Positions 25,772 through 38,340 of a stretch of DNA of 64,000 nucleotides are shown in pieces. Within the stretch, counting starts at the first letter, position 1. The number at the start of each line of letters is the position of its first letter. The DNA comes from Lotus japonicus (taxonomy: Eukaryota > Streptophyta > Magnoliopsida > Fabales > Fabaceae). Made by a program: the position numbers and the translations under genes. The stretch covers positions 79,934,292 through 79,998,291 of the forward strand of contig NC_080043.1 of NCBI RefSeq assembly GCF_012489685.1, given 5' to 3'. The notes under the pieces were generated by a model that saw only the letters and a program-made list of their open reading frames with translations, did no database searches and was not told the DNA's origin.

Positions 25772-26119
25772 TATTATTTTTTAATAATAGATAATATGTT
25801 ATTATTTGTATTGTTTGTTTAAAATTGGTGAACGAGCATTGATAAAAAATATTAGATTATAACTAATGATAAATAAAAATATAACATTAAATAAAATTAT
25901 TTTATGAATAAATATATACAATTATAACTAAGTAAATACATACATATATATATATATATATAAAAGTTGTGTGAAATTTTGCGGGTTGTGTGATATTGGC
26001 TGTGGTTTTGTTTTGTTGAATGCTCATCTTTTTTTTCTATTAATTCTAGCAGCTAAAATATTTGCAAATATTAATTTTAGTATATAATTTTGTTTTGAAT
26101 CGTTGTATTGGTACATGCC

Positions 26120-26535
26120 TAAGAGGGTGTTTGTTACAAGTTTTACAAAAATATTCCCAGAAATGTTGTTTCCCAGGAATCTCATTAACAGTAAAGTCAT
26201 TTCCGGGTAAAATGAAAATGTGTTTGGTTAGTATAAGTTATTCCCGGAAATGTTTTTCAAAATCATTTGATAGAAAAAATATAAAAATATAAAATAAGTA
26301 GTGGAAGAGAGAGATAGTGAAAAATAACTTCCATTCCCATGAGAATGTAATCTCCCCTTCTTTGAGATGAGAATGGAATTTCAAAAATCATGTGTAATTT
26401 ACTTACTTTACATGAGAATCTTTCATACCCGAAAATAAAAAATTTAAAACTTCTACCAAACATGAGAATGTTATATTCCCAACCTCACATTCCCGGAAAT
26501 ATTTCGAGATGCACATCTACCAAACGCCCCATAAA
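26120..26535. mobile_element. MITE with GGGTGTTTG ends, possibly hAT-type
   Basis: The left end AGGGTGTTTGTTAC and the right end CTACCAAACGCCCC are inverse of each other with mismatches. The interior repeats CCCGGAAAT in both directions. No exact target duplication could be fixed. Confidence 0.55.
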
Positions 26536-27048
26536 TAATAAGAGTAAAATCCACCATGCACGGGTAAGAACATTCTACTTGAAAACACTTTCATGTTAAA
26601 GCTAATATAAAAGTTCATTTTGAAATTATTTTTGTTTGCATCGAAATTTTATTTTTAAATAATTTAAGTGCATTGTTAATATTTTTTAAATAAATTTAGG
26701 ATAAATTATATATATCTATGTATTTTGATTTCACTTTGTAAGTCCCAAACGTAATAGATTGAAATATATGTATTTAATCATTTATACGACCCATGTGCAG
26801 AACTGAAGGTTTTGACTAATTAATTTCTTTTTCTTTTTTTGAAAATATTTATATTGGTTAAATCGGTTTATGAGTATATAACACTCTAAGTGTCCGAATT
26901 TATGTTTTTTCAATATCTATATCTTTATTATGATTGTTCTTTCATTTTTAGTATCTTAAATTGTTTATAATCAAAATATTTATTGATGCGTCAAATATAA
27001 TAGTAAACTTCACGGTGCAGCGCACACGCAAAAACACTAGGTTCTAGA

Positions 27049-29665
27049 TAAGGTTCATTATTATTACCTGGAGGTAGAACTGCCCACTCTAGATTTTCTT
27101 TTCCTATTTCAATTCACGAAATATCTACATGTAATGTCCGACAAGGTTCTCCTAAAGCTGAGATGCTTCAAAAAGCGAGTCTTATTATTTGGGATGAAGC
27201 CCCAATGCTGAACAATCACTGTTTTGAAGCTCTAGACATAACTTTAAGGCTTAAAAACATTTTTGGTCCCCCACAAATGCTATGTGTGCAAATATGGTCC
27301 CTAAACTTTAAAAATAGCATAATGCATCCCCGACGTTACCTTCCGTCAACACTTTTGGTCCCTTCTCACTTTTCCATCCAAAAACTAACGGTTTTCTGGA
27401 TTTTCCAGAAAACTCATCCCCTTCTTCATCTTCTTCATGCATCCTTCCATCATCTTCATCATATTCTTCAAAAAAAAAAAAATTCCCATAAAGTTCAATT
27501 TCTTCAAAACCAAAAAATTCATTTTTTTTTTTCCAGATTTTCAGAATCCCTAACAGCTAACATTCAATCAAGCCACCCTCTCTGAAATTTCTCAAACTCA
27601 AACCAGAAATTCCACAACAGAGGAAAATAAAAAGCTCGACCTCTTCTATCCTTTGTCAAACCCCAGGTTCCTCAACCACCGAACCCATTTGCATTGTTAC
27701 CTCCTCCATCAATGACCTCGCAGCAACACTTCTTCATCTTCTTCTACATACCCACCAATGTTTGATCTAGCTGTCGTCCTTTTCGATCATAACAAAGAAG
27801 ATGAAGAAGAAAGCAGATCTGGAACTCGTTGTCATTCTCTTCAATTTGGTTCGATCTGGTTGTGTGGCTGGTCGTTCTCTCTAATCTGGAACTCGCGTCA
27901 TTCCTTTCAGATCTGGTTGCTTTGCTTTCTCTGTCCTCTGTATTACTGCACTAATCTCTTTAATTTGGTCCTCATTCTCATTATTTTTTTCTCAGCCTCA
28001 GATCTGAACTCGGATCCACAAAGAGGTACTTCAATTTCAATCCTTTGAGTGAGAGGAGAAATGGAAAGGATTTGAGGTGATGGTGTTTTGGCGTTCATGA
28101 AAGAACTTTTGGAATTGTAAAAGAAAGTGTTGTTGCTTGGGGAAATTTTGGGGTTGCTGACATGGAGCGTTTTTCATTATATGCTAGGAGGATAGCCTAG
28201 GTGAAGATTATTGGTTCCCTTGTTCAATGTAAATGCTTGCTAGTGAAGTAGGAAGTGAGAAGGATTTTGAGGAAGGTTTAAGAAGGGGTCTTAATTTATT
28301 AGGTGGCTTTTGGCAAGATTAACAACTGGGACTTTATCTTTGGTGTTAATGGACTTTTGATTTGAAAATCTGTCTCACTATTTGATTCAAATAATTTGAT
28401 TTTTTTTTTGTTTTTGAAGAAATTGGATTTTCTGGAAAAAAAATTTGAAGAATATGATGATGATGATAGAAGGATGTGTGAAGAAGATGAAGAAGGGGAT
28501 GAGAAAACGTTAGTTTTTGGATGGAAAATTGAAGAGGGACCAAAAGTGTTGACGGAAAGTAACGTCGGGGATGCATTATGCTATTTTTAAAATTTAGGGG
28601 CCATGTTTGCACACATAGCATTTGTGGGGGACCAAAAATGCTTTTAAGCCTAACTTTAAATGACAATATGAATACGCAAGCAACTTTTGGCCATGATAAA
28701 CATTTTGGAGGACAAGTAGTTGTTGTGGGGGGAGACTTTAGGCAGATTCTTCCAGTCATTTTGAAAGGAAGTAGATCTGACATCATTTCTTCTGCTGTGA
28801 ATTCATTCTACCTATGGAAGTATTGTAAAGTAATGAAGTTAACTACCAACATGATATTACAACATGCTACTTCCTCTTCTTCATCTATGGAAATCAAAGA
28901 ATTTGCTGATTGACTTCTTCAAGTAAGGGATGGAACAGTTAAGCCAATCGGTGATGATGATTCTAATATAGAGATTCCCTCTGATTTGTTGGTAAGGGAG
29001 TCTAATAATCCTTTACTTGAATTAGTAAATTTTACTTATCCCGATGTTGTTGCTAATTTGAAAAACCATGCATATTTTGAACAAAGAGCACTCCTTGCAC
29101 CTACTCTTGAAAGTATTGAAGAGGTTAACAACTTCATGTTGTCTATGATTCCTGGAGAGGAAACAAAATATTTGAGTTATGATACTCCGTGTAGATCAGA
29201 TGAAGATTCTGATATAGATGCAGAATGGTTCACTTCTGAATTCCTAAATGATGTTAAATGCTATGGTATTCCAAACCACCGAATTGTATTAAAAGTTGGG
29301 GTTCCTCTCATGTTGATTCGAAATTTAGATCAGTCTGCTGGATTGTGTAATGGCACTAGATTGATGGTTACTGCTTTGACGTCGTATATTATTGTTGCTA
29401 CCGCTCTATCAGGTACAAAATCAGGTAAACCGGTTTATATTCCTAGATTGAGCTTAACTCCTTCTGACACTGGCCTTCCATTCAATCTTTATTCCATGTT
29501 GGATTATATCTTCCTAAGTCTGTTTTCACGCACGGTTAGTTATATGTAGCCCTATCGAGAGTTAAATCTAGAAAAGGGTTGAAGATACTTATTGTGAATG
29601 ACAAAGTGGTAGTCTCTAATTGCACTCGGAATGTCGTGTACGAAAAAGTATTCCATAACATATGA
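27049..29665 (+). pseudogene. PIF1-type Helitron helicase, C-terminal fragment of Helitron 1
   Basis: Homologous to 60622-61779. It contains [22 protein letters not shown] (Walker B) and [11 protein letters not shown], then after the MULE insertion LTTNM, ALLAPT and GLCNGTRL. Damage is plain. A 1.4-kb MULE splits the frame at 27248. TGG has become TGA near 28911 (EFAD-stop), by comparison with the other copy. About 80 bp holding the INKSQGQSL motif are deleted near 29495. The reading then continues to the TGA at 29663. Such helicases unwind DNA during rolling-circle Helitron transposition; this one cannot work. Confidence 0.85.
27248..28650. mobile_element. MULE-type element with about 250-bp inverted repeats
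   Basis: The ends GGCTTAAAAACATTTTTGG and CCAAAAATGCTTTTAAGCC open inverted repeats of about 250 bp. A perfect 9-bp target duplication, TAACTTTAA, lies at 27239-27247 and 28651-28659, the hallmark of Mutator-like elements. Removing the element rejoins the helicase reading to match the other copy (FEALDITLN... against FEALDKTMN). No transposase is seen; the middle 900 bp has no recognised coding sequence. Confidence 0.92.
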
Positions 29666-30038
29666 ATGGTTAGATTTGGTAACTTAGATTTTAAAATTCT
29701 TTATATCTTGCGCATCGTAATTAGCATCCTATTTTTTTCTTTATCTTTGTTAATCATTTTCCAAATTGTTGCAGGTACAATGGATTTTAATTCAATGAGG
29801 GAGAACAAGCAACAACTGGGATACTGTAATTGAACCTTCTTATTGCTGAATTATATTGCTGTAATATTGGTCTTTTGTCGGATTCAATTGAGATTTTATT
29901 TAAATTGTTTGTTTCAGTTTGGTTCAATTGAATTTTATGTTCAACAAAACATATATGTTGTAGTTCAAATCTTAAATTTTTATTTTCATTGTCGAAACGA
30001 TGCTGTTAATAACGTAAGAAATTCAGAATCGATTTTCG

Positions 30039-30066
30039 CCGTGCAGCGCACGGGTAAAAACACTAG
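30039..30066 (+). other. Helitron 1 3' hairpin and CTAG terminus
   Basis: CCGTGC and GCACGG pair around AGC at 30039-30053, ten bases before CTAG. In Helitrons this hairpin marks the end of rolling-circle transfer. The sequence runs directly into the start of Helitron 2. Confidence 0.85.
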
Positions 30067-30803
30067 TATATATTAAAGCAGTAACACTCCAAGCATGCCA
30101 TTATCAAAAACCTCAGCTCCTGAATATTTTGCAATATTTTATTCTCTCCCCTTTGCATCACAACGTAACACGTGTCCCTCCATGAATATTATATTCATTT
30201 TTATTCCTCCAACCTTCATTTTCCTTCTTCTTCCACTATCTCCATTAATTTGGTCTCCCCCATTATCTCGACATAAGCATAGAATCATTGAGTGTTTATT
30301 GTTGGTCAAATTTCAATGTACAATTAACATTAATCTTCATTGATTTTATCTCTCTTTATCCTCACTTTTCTCATGTTGTTGAAAAACAGATTATGAATCC
30401 GGTCCATTTTTCATTTATATTCGAAAATGATTTAATTATTCAGCCTCCTTTATTTGTATTTCTACATTCCCTATGTATTATTTAAATCGCCCACTAAGTA
30501 ATTAAAATAAAGAATATTTAATTTTTATTCTCTTTCTCCCATTATGTCTTCACGTTTATACACATGAACCCCTATTTCTTATTAACACAATATATTTCAA
30601 ATTCATCATCCTCCATTTATTGACTCAACATTCCATTCTCCATTCCCTGGTTTTTTTTTACTCCCCTTTAATGAATATTGGGACTTTGTGTTTTGATTTT
30701 CTCTATATGTGCCCAATAATTGTTTGTTCATCCCCCCTTATTTTGTTGTTTCCAATTCTTATTTTGAAATGAAAATTCAAAGGTTTCAACTCATGTAGAG
30801 TCT

Positions 30804-30811
30804 TCTATATA
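30804..30811 (+). promoter_or_regulatory. TATA box of the RPA-like gene
   Basis: CTATATAAG lies about 95 bases before the ATG at 30900. Confidence 0.5.
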
Positions 30812-30899
30812 AGTAGTTGTGTTGTGATGCCCTCATCCACAATCCCTTCTGAATTAAGAGTTTATCTTCTTCATAATTTATTCTTCATCCCCTCTTGAA

Positions 30900-33800
30900 A
30901 TGTCTCTCTGAGTTGATAATGTGTCCAAGATTGATGCTTCCAAAGAAACTTGGGCCATTGTTGTGAAGGTTGTAAGGTTGTGGTTAACTCCTAGCTACTT
31001 TGGATCTAAGCTACCTTCATCGTTGGAGATGGTTTTGATGGACTCCAAGGTTTCATTTTTACCCTATATTCCTCAATGTTTATGGGTTTATGTTTTGAGA
31101 ATATTTTTTTAACGTCCTTTTTTGTTTTTATTTAGGGCTACAAAATACATGCTTCAATCCGGCGTACTTTAGTCTACCGATTCAAGAATCAGTTGCTTGA
31201 GGGCCGTGTATACCAGATATCATTTTTTAGTGTTTGTGAGAACGGCGGTGATTTCAGGACGACCTCTCATCCATACAAGGTTAATTTTCAAATGCATACC
31301 AATGTTAGGCTTATGGCTAACACCCCCATCACAGGAAAACCTTTTACCTTCATGCCTCTATCTGATGTTGTCTTCAAGGATCCTGACACATCCTTCCTCA
31401 TAGGTAGATTTTATCTGTTTATTTATTTTTTGATATTTTATCTGTTTATTTTTTGATTCATTCTTCTTTCAATCTATAAATTATTCACCCCTTATTTTGA
31501 TTATTGCTCTTTTTGTTATCTTTATACGTAATTTTTTTGTTATTTCAATTTTTGTTTTTTCTGTTAATATATTTATATATAGAATCGTTGTGATTTTGTT
31601 GTTATTATGTTTTTTTTTTGTTTTTTTTTACATTATATAAACGTTGTTATAGCCCTCTAAAAGTTTTATTTTTTCTAGATGTCATAGGTATCTTGACTGG
31701 CTCCTCTGGTGAGCAGGAGTTTGAGAAGCATGGTAAAGTGCAAAAGAGGATCACACTAGAAATTGAACAGGAAGGGTATGTGTAAATATGTACCATAATT
31801 TTGATTCAATTATCTTATGTGGTGTTTATTGATTTGGTTTTTTCTCTTTTGCTTAGAGTTCGTGTCGATGCAGCTTTTTTTAGAAAATATGTGGATGAAA
31901 TTGTTGGGCAATTGGCTTCTGGGGATATGACGAACGTTGTAGTTGTTGTCCAATTTGCGAAGATAAAACCTTTTAAAGGTTTTTTTTTTGTTTTTCGTTT
32001 GTTTGTTCTTTTGTAAATCATTCTCCTTAATTAAATTCGTATGGCGTCCTTAGATTCTAACTTCCTTTTTTTTGTAATTCACAGGGAGGCCTAGCATTCA
32101 AAACGTGTATGGGGCAACCCAAATTATTTTTAATCCTGCTATTGATGAAGCTGGTCCAATTCGAGAAAGGTTTTTTGAGGCTAATGGCCCTGCTGCTAAG
32201 GTCATTTGCCAGCTTCAGAATTCGGCAAAACTATCTCCAGCAGAGGATTTTCTAAAACAAAATGAAGGGAAAACCATTGAGCAGATTAAAGATTTGGCTG
32301 AGGTTTGTTTATTTTATTTTATTTTTATTTTTTGGTTTGGTGTTGATTTATAGTGTTTTTTCCATTTCCCTGACTTTTTCTAATTTCTTATCGTCAGAAA
32401 TCTGTTTGTGTTGTGTTTGCCACTGTTAAATTCATTCTTGATGACAACAGTTGGTATTACCCTGCTTGCAAGTGTAACAAAAAGGTGTACCCAGCTGAGG
32501 ACATGTACTTTTGTGAAGCCTGTGTTTGCCATGTTGTTACTGCAATTCCTAAATACAAAATTCGTTTGAGGGTTATGGATGCTACAGATTCGACAACCTT
32601 TGTTTTATTTGATCAAGAGGCCAACAACCTTCTTAATAAGCCATGTTATGAATTGGTTGAAAAATGCCATAAGGTTATTTCAGATATACCTAAATCCACT
32701 ACTTTTCAATTAAATTTGTACTATTTTTTCTCTAACTAAATTATATTTTCAATTCCAGGACCCTAGCGATTCTCAGGTTCCGTCGGAGATTATGAGTTTG
32801 ATTGATAAGTCATTTTTATTCAAGATTGAAGTTGACAACAGTTCCAACACATGGTTTGAGCCATCATATAAGGTGAAGAGAATTTGTTCTGATCCCGAAG
32901 TCATTTCCCAGTTTAAGAACGCAAATCCCCACTTAGAAAGCTCTCCTCCCTATATGCTTTTAACAACTCCTAGTTCAGGGAGTGTTGGCCAAGGATCTTC
33001 TTCAAGTTTTGCTAAGGTTTTGTACATCTTACCTGATTTTTTGATTTTGTTTCTTTCATTAGTATGATTTTTTATCTAATTTGCTTTTTTTTATGAAATT
33101 AGGATCTTAATGAAGATTTTAATGTTGCTGGTGGGCTTTCTTCAAACAATTCCCCTGCTGTTGATATAAGTAGAGGTTGTCAAGAAGGTTCTATAGTGTT
33201 GGCTCCTGTTTCTGAACTGAAGATGTAGTTCGAAACCCAAAAGAAATCCAACAAGGGAAAGGCAGAAATTCTACCTAAAAAAGATGTTAGAATCGTATTT
33301 GATTTTACTCTGAATGCATTTTTTGAACATTTGCTTAATATAATATAGTGTTGTCTTCTTCCATTACAGTATCTTGATGTTTGTAAGGCTTCGAATGGTG
33401 CTCCCGGTGGTTCTTCTACAGCCTGCGATCCATCTAACTTGATCAATGAACCTGCTGCTGTTGAAGCCTCTTCTAAATCAGTTAGTGGTTTTAATGGATC
33501 ATCCCCGCTAGAAAATACTGAGCTTTCAGCAACTAAGCACGATGATCTGGTCCTGAAATTTCCTTTGCACTTTTTAGTTTCTTGAGTTGGATCTAAATCT
33601 TATTAATATTTTATTATATTGTCTTTCTAATGTTTAATATTACACCAATTAAGGCTCAGGATAAGGAGGTCAAAGTCCCACAAAAAATGAAATCAGTGGC
33701 TTCTAAAAAGAACGTTTCTGCTTCTTCTAAAAAGAATGTTCAAGTTTGTGTTATCTCATGTGAGAAATTTATTGAGATTTTAGTTACACCCTTTAATATT

Positions 33801-34028
33801 ATATAAGTGTCTTATCCAATTTTTGTTTTTTTTTTACTGCAGGACAAAGCTCTTAATGTTGAAACGGAGGGTATCATCAAAGCTTCCCTACCTTACAATG
33901 TGAATTCTGAGAAACCTCTTCATGTGGAAAGCAATGATTCTCCTTCTGCTAAACGTCCTAGCCCTGAAGCAAATCCTATTTCTGACAACAAGAAGCCTCT
34001 GAAGATGGTCAAGAAAGAGAAAATTTGA
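30900..34028 (+). pseudogene. RPA70-like single-strand DNA-binding gene of Helitron 2
   Basis: Exons at 30900-31049, 31136-31403, 31679-31775, 31857-31978, 32085-32302, 32398-32673, 32759-33016 and 33103 onward join in frame. The order is an N-terminal OB fold, then FTFMPLSDVVFKD with DVIGILTGSS (DNA-binding domain A type), then a second OB fold, then a zinc ribbon with CKCNKKV and CEACVCH as in RPA1 C-terminal domains. A Lys- and Ser-rich tail follows (exons near 33370-33580 and 33840-34028). Plant Helitrons commonly carry such genes, probably to coat single-stranded intermediates. The natural ATG at 30900 is followed by TGA at codon 4 (probably from CGA), and TAG stands at 33226 (probably from CAG). 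As written it is broken. Confidence 0.8.
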
Positions 34029-35086
34029 GAGAGTTTATGTCTATTCAAAAGTGTTTTGTTTTTTGATGTTTTTTGCTGGCTCTATGAGCCATTGATGGTG
34101 TTATGCGAATTTTCATTATGATTTTGTATTTTGTCATTTTGAAGATCCTTTCAATTTTGCCCTCTAAGGGATGTACTTGACTTTTTCATCCGATGATCGG
34201 ATGCACCGTTTATCTTATGCAATGTTCCCTTTTTTCATAAGTTGATCTATTAATTAGCATTTGTTATATTTACCTTAGATTAGTATTTTACATAGGAGTT
34301 ATTTTTTTTTTTGTGTATAACGATGAAATTATTGCAAAAAATATCTGCTTTTGATATTGTCAAACAGCTAAGGATATTATCAATTGAAATCATAACTAGT
34401 GTTTTTTACCCGCGCGTTGCACGGGAAATATGTCTATTGTATTTGATACATTAATTAATACTTTGATTATTAAAAATATATTAAACAACGAATGAAATAG
34501 AAAAGTCAGAATTGATGAGTAAAGTGGAGATAAAGACTTCTCTTCTAAGCCCGATTGAGACCAAGAGGAACTCGTTTCACATTCTTCGTAAATATGAAGA
34601 CGATAACACAAATCATAGATATAAGGAATTATCAACATATTAATCTTAAAAAAAAATTAATGTGATAGTAGCACAAATCAGGATTGTGTAAGATATATCA
34701 TAAAGTATAACATTATTGTGTTTATTCCAACTAAGTATGGATGACAATGGGTAGGGACTATAGTACCATCTCCATACCCGCGTTTTTAAAAATTACATGT
34801 ACCCGTCTCCATACTCACATGGGTAGCAACTCGAAGCTCTCCACCTTTAGACAATTCAATGTCATTACAGGAAGCTATCCATCTTTGCCAAAATCTAAAT
34901 CTATGGATGACAATGGGTCTCAAAATCATAGGGTACCCGCAAAAAATACCCACTATGGGTAGGGTAAAAAACCGCTAAATGGGTATGAGGTTGAGTATAG
35001 ATAATTATCCGCAAAAAATAGAGGGTATGGGTGCGGGTAAGGGCACTATAGTACCCAACCGGCCCATATCCGCACACACATGTTAT

Positions 35087-35088
35087 CA

Positions 35089-35145
<57 letters not shown>
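35087..35145. repeat. (ATT)n microsatellite, first copy
   Basis: About 19 ATT units. The nested Helitron inserted at its end. A shorter relative at 35842-35877 lies at the same relative place in the nested copy. Confidence 0.9.
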
Positions 35146-35146
<1 letters not shown>

Positions 35147-35838
35147 TAGTGATTTTTTACCCGCGCGTTGCACGGGGAATACGTCTATTGTATCTGATAC
35201 GTCAATTAATACCTTGATTATTAAAAATATTAAAGAACGGATGAAATAGAAGAGTCAGAAATACTAAGCAAATTAAAGTAGACATAAAGACTTCTCTTCT
35301 AAGGCTGATTGAGATCAACAGGAACTCGCTTCACATTCTTCGTGAATATGAAGACAATAACACAAATCATATAGATATAAGGAATTATCAACATATATAA
35401 TCTTAAAAAAAATGAATGTGATAGTAGCACAGATCAAGATTGTGTAAGATAAATCATAAAGTATGACATTATTGTGTTTATTCCAACTAAGTAGGGATGA
35501 CAATGGGTAAGGTACTATAGTACCATCCCCATACCCGCGTTTTCAAAAATTACCTGTACTTGTCCCCATACTCGCGTGGGTAGCAACTCGAAGCTCTCCG
35601 CCTTTAAACAATTCAATGTCATTACAGGAAGCTCTCCATCTTTGCCAAAATCTAAATCTATGGATGGCAATGGGTCTCGGACCCATAGGGTACCCGCAAA
35701 AAATTCCCACTATGGATAGGGTAAACAACCGCTAAATGGGTATGAGGTTGGGTATAGGTAATTACCCGCAAAAAGTAGTGGGTATGGGTGCGGGTAAGGG
35801 CACTATAGTACCCAACCGGCCCCGTACCGACACACATA

Positions 35839-35878
<40 letters not shown>

Positions 35879-36891
35879 TTTGGTAATATATTAACAAATT
35901 AATTTAAGCTATAGCTTTCAAACTCACTCTTTTTAAAAAAAAGTTAGGGATATATTTTTCTTAGCCATAGTTATAAGAATAGAAAAACACTCTAACAAAT
36001 ATATCAAAAGAGGATGATGAAAATAATCTAATTACTCAACAACATTTATGTCAAACACTTACACAATTATCAGCACCACATGATGCAAGTTGCATACTTG
36101 AGTGATCTTCCTCATTTTTCCTTCATGCCAACTAGGGAGGCATTTAGGGGAGGAAATGACTGATGTAGTATTAGTAAGGAGTAATCTAGGTAAATCTTAG
36201 ATAATTAAGACAAATCTATTATGATTATAATATTTTATGAAAAAAATTTCTTAGATTTAAAATTACCTTTAAATAATCGGTTTCAAGATTTGTTATGGAA
36301 ATAAATTTTAGGTGAAGAAAAAATTTATTTTTGCAGTATTAATTAAATTAAATTTTATGTTATTTTTAATGAATTTTAGTATTTTTATTTAATTAAGGAT
36401 TTTATGAGTTTTTATTAATTATTTTTATGGTATTTTTATTGAATTTTTAGTTTTTAATTTAATCTAGGTAAATCTTAGATAATTAGAGCAAATATTTTAA
36501 AATTTTAATATTTTATGAAAAAGTTTCTCAGATTTAAATCCTAATCAAATCTAAAATTTGAAAAGCCACTAAATAAATATAGATAAAAACTACAAAAATC
36601 TAGCAAATCACAATAAAAACCTATAAAATCCTAAATTAATTAAAAATCCGAAAATTCAATAAAAATACCATAAAAATTAATTAATAATCTAAAAATGAAT
36701 AAAAAATAAATTAAGATAAAATCAAGAAATAAAAAACCTAAATCCTAATCAAATCTAAAATTTAAAAATGTATTTTTTCATAAGAATTAACCTGAGAATG
36801 ACACGTGAAATTTTTTTTATGAGAATTAACGTGAGAATGACACGTCACTAAATCAGCCTGATATGAGTTCTTCTTTTCTAATATATATTGA
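35146..36891 (-). mobile_element. Second reverse Helitron, same family, nested in the first
   Basis: On the minus strand it runs from TCAATATATATTAGAAAAGA (36891) to the hairpin and CTAG (35146-35149), bounded by A and T. Its first 735 bases (plus-strand order) repeat 34396-35145. The sequence just outside at 36892 (TTATTTGGGAATATATTAAC) continues the outer element in the way 35870 onward does inside this copy, so the insertion point at the end of the ATT run is clear. Confidence 0.78.
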
Positions 36892-38340
36892 TTATTTGGG
36901 AATATATTAACAAATTAACTTAAGCTATAACTTTCAAACTCACTCTTTTTACAAAAAAGTTTGAGATATATTAATTAATACTCTAAAAATAAATAATAAA
37001 TAAATTAAGATAAAATCAAGAAAAAAACCACCTAAATCCTAATCAAATCTAAAATTTAAAAATGTATTTTTTTACTCTAAAAATAAATAAAAAATAAATT
37101 AAGATAAAATAAAGAAATAAACAACATAAATCCTAATCAAATCTAAAATTTTAAAATGTATTTTTTTATGAGAATTAATCTGAGAATGACACGTGTTATT
37201 TTTTTTCCAATTAGTGAATATTCTGCACCCTAGAAGATTTTTTTTCCTCAATCCTTTTGCTTTTGATTAAGAAGAGAAAAGCAGGAATCCTTGAAGCATA
37301 TGACATCTTACAATTAGTTGAAGAACAAAATCAATTCATGAAGAAGATTGAAACAGAAACCCAAAATGAAGTCTTGATGAACAAAATACCCTCCTTCACC
37401 AATTTGAAAGGACTGTGGTGAAAGAATTGTATTTAGTGTATTTATGAATCTTGGGGTGGAACCCTTGTGAAACAAAAAATCAAAGGAACATTTCAGTCAA
37501 GAGAAACAAAAAATGGTGTATTGCCCCATATGTGCGCACCCCTGCAAATTATCTATATATGTGAGAAAAAAACAAAATAATTCTCCCACCCAAAATAATT
37601 GTACTTCACCAATAAACTTATACTAACAATCAATTTAAATTGAACTTAAGGAAATATATAGAGCAAAGTAAGATAAGTCACCCAATTGGCATACTAAAAC
37701 ATGAGTATATGCAAAACTAATGAGTTTGAGGAAAACATGAACCAACCTTAAGAATGGGCTAACCATACTCATGAAGATTAAATGTGAGCTCTTCATATGC
37801 TTTCATCAATTTGACTGACTTGTGCATCATTAAAAAAAAATTAGTAAGTTGGCATCATTCACATACAGTGCAAATAGTATGCTTATACACACAGCTCAAA
37901 CATGATGAATAAAAATGTGCAAAATTTGAGAAATGAATATAAATTCAGGCTATCCTAAATTTCGTAAATTTCTATAAATTATACCAAAATCTAGTTTAGA
38001 ATGGCTTCACACGCATGAATTTCTACAAACTATACTAAAATCTAGTTTAAAAAAATACAAAAGCGGAAGAAGAACAATAGAAAAAACATTACATCATAAT
38101 CAAAACATTACGTCTTCAACAATGATTCATTAAAGGGTCTATGCAAAAATTTGTAAACTTTTGGATCAAAACACACAAAATATGTGAAATTTAAGAATCC
38201 AGGATTGAATTACGAACAAATGATAAACTGAAATGGCACAATCCATCAACCACAACATGATAAACTCTTCTTCACGTAACATCATCTTACGGCATACCTC
38301 TGTCCTGATCGCGACATGTGGCAGAGGTAATAATAAGGTA
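36892..38340. other. AT-rich body of the outer reverse Helitron
   Basis: No gene is seen. Some blocks (AAATCCTAATCAAATCTAAA) recur at 36530, 36740, 37030 and 37130, related to the array that follows. Confidence 0.6.

Larger units (their letters stand above)
21988..27040 (+). mobile_element. Probable inner Helitron nested in Helitron 1
   Basis: The 5' end TCAATACATATATTAAAAGA follows an A and resembles the other Helitron starts here. The 3' end has GTGCAGCGCAC and then AAAAACACTAG. The base after CTAG is G, not the expected T, so the borders are likely but not proven. Right after it the host helicase reading begins (LLLPGGRTAHSRF from about 27049). No coding sequence is recognised inside; it holds repeats and two MITEs. 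Confidence 0.5.
19841..30066 (+). mobile_element. Helitron 1, non-autonomous deletion derivative
   Basis: The 5' end reads TCTATATCTATATATATATT and follows an A. The 3' end reads GGGTAAAAACACTAG after a CCGTGC-AGC-GCACGG hairpin and is followed by T, the Helitron rule (A|TC...CTAG|T). The first 280 bp match the start of Helitron 2 at roughly 80 percent by eye. About 1 kb before the 3' end also matches. It holds only the C-terminal half of a PIF1-type helicase, plus unassigned sequence at 20150-21987. Without the nested Helitron (21988-27040) and MULE (27248-28650) it is about 3.8 kb. Confidence 0.82.

Noticed and set aside
34396..35880. Simple tandem duplication of 750 bp
   Set aside because: The borders are Helitron ends with A|T flanks, so nested insertion explains it better.
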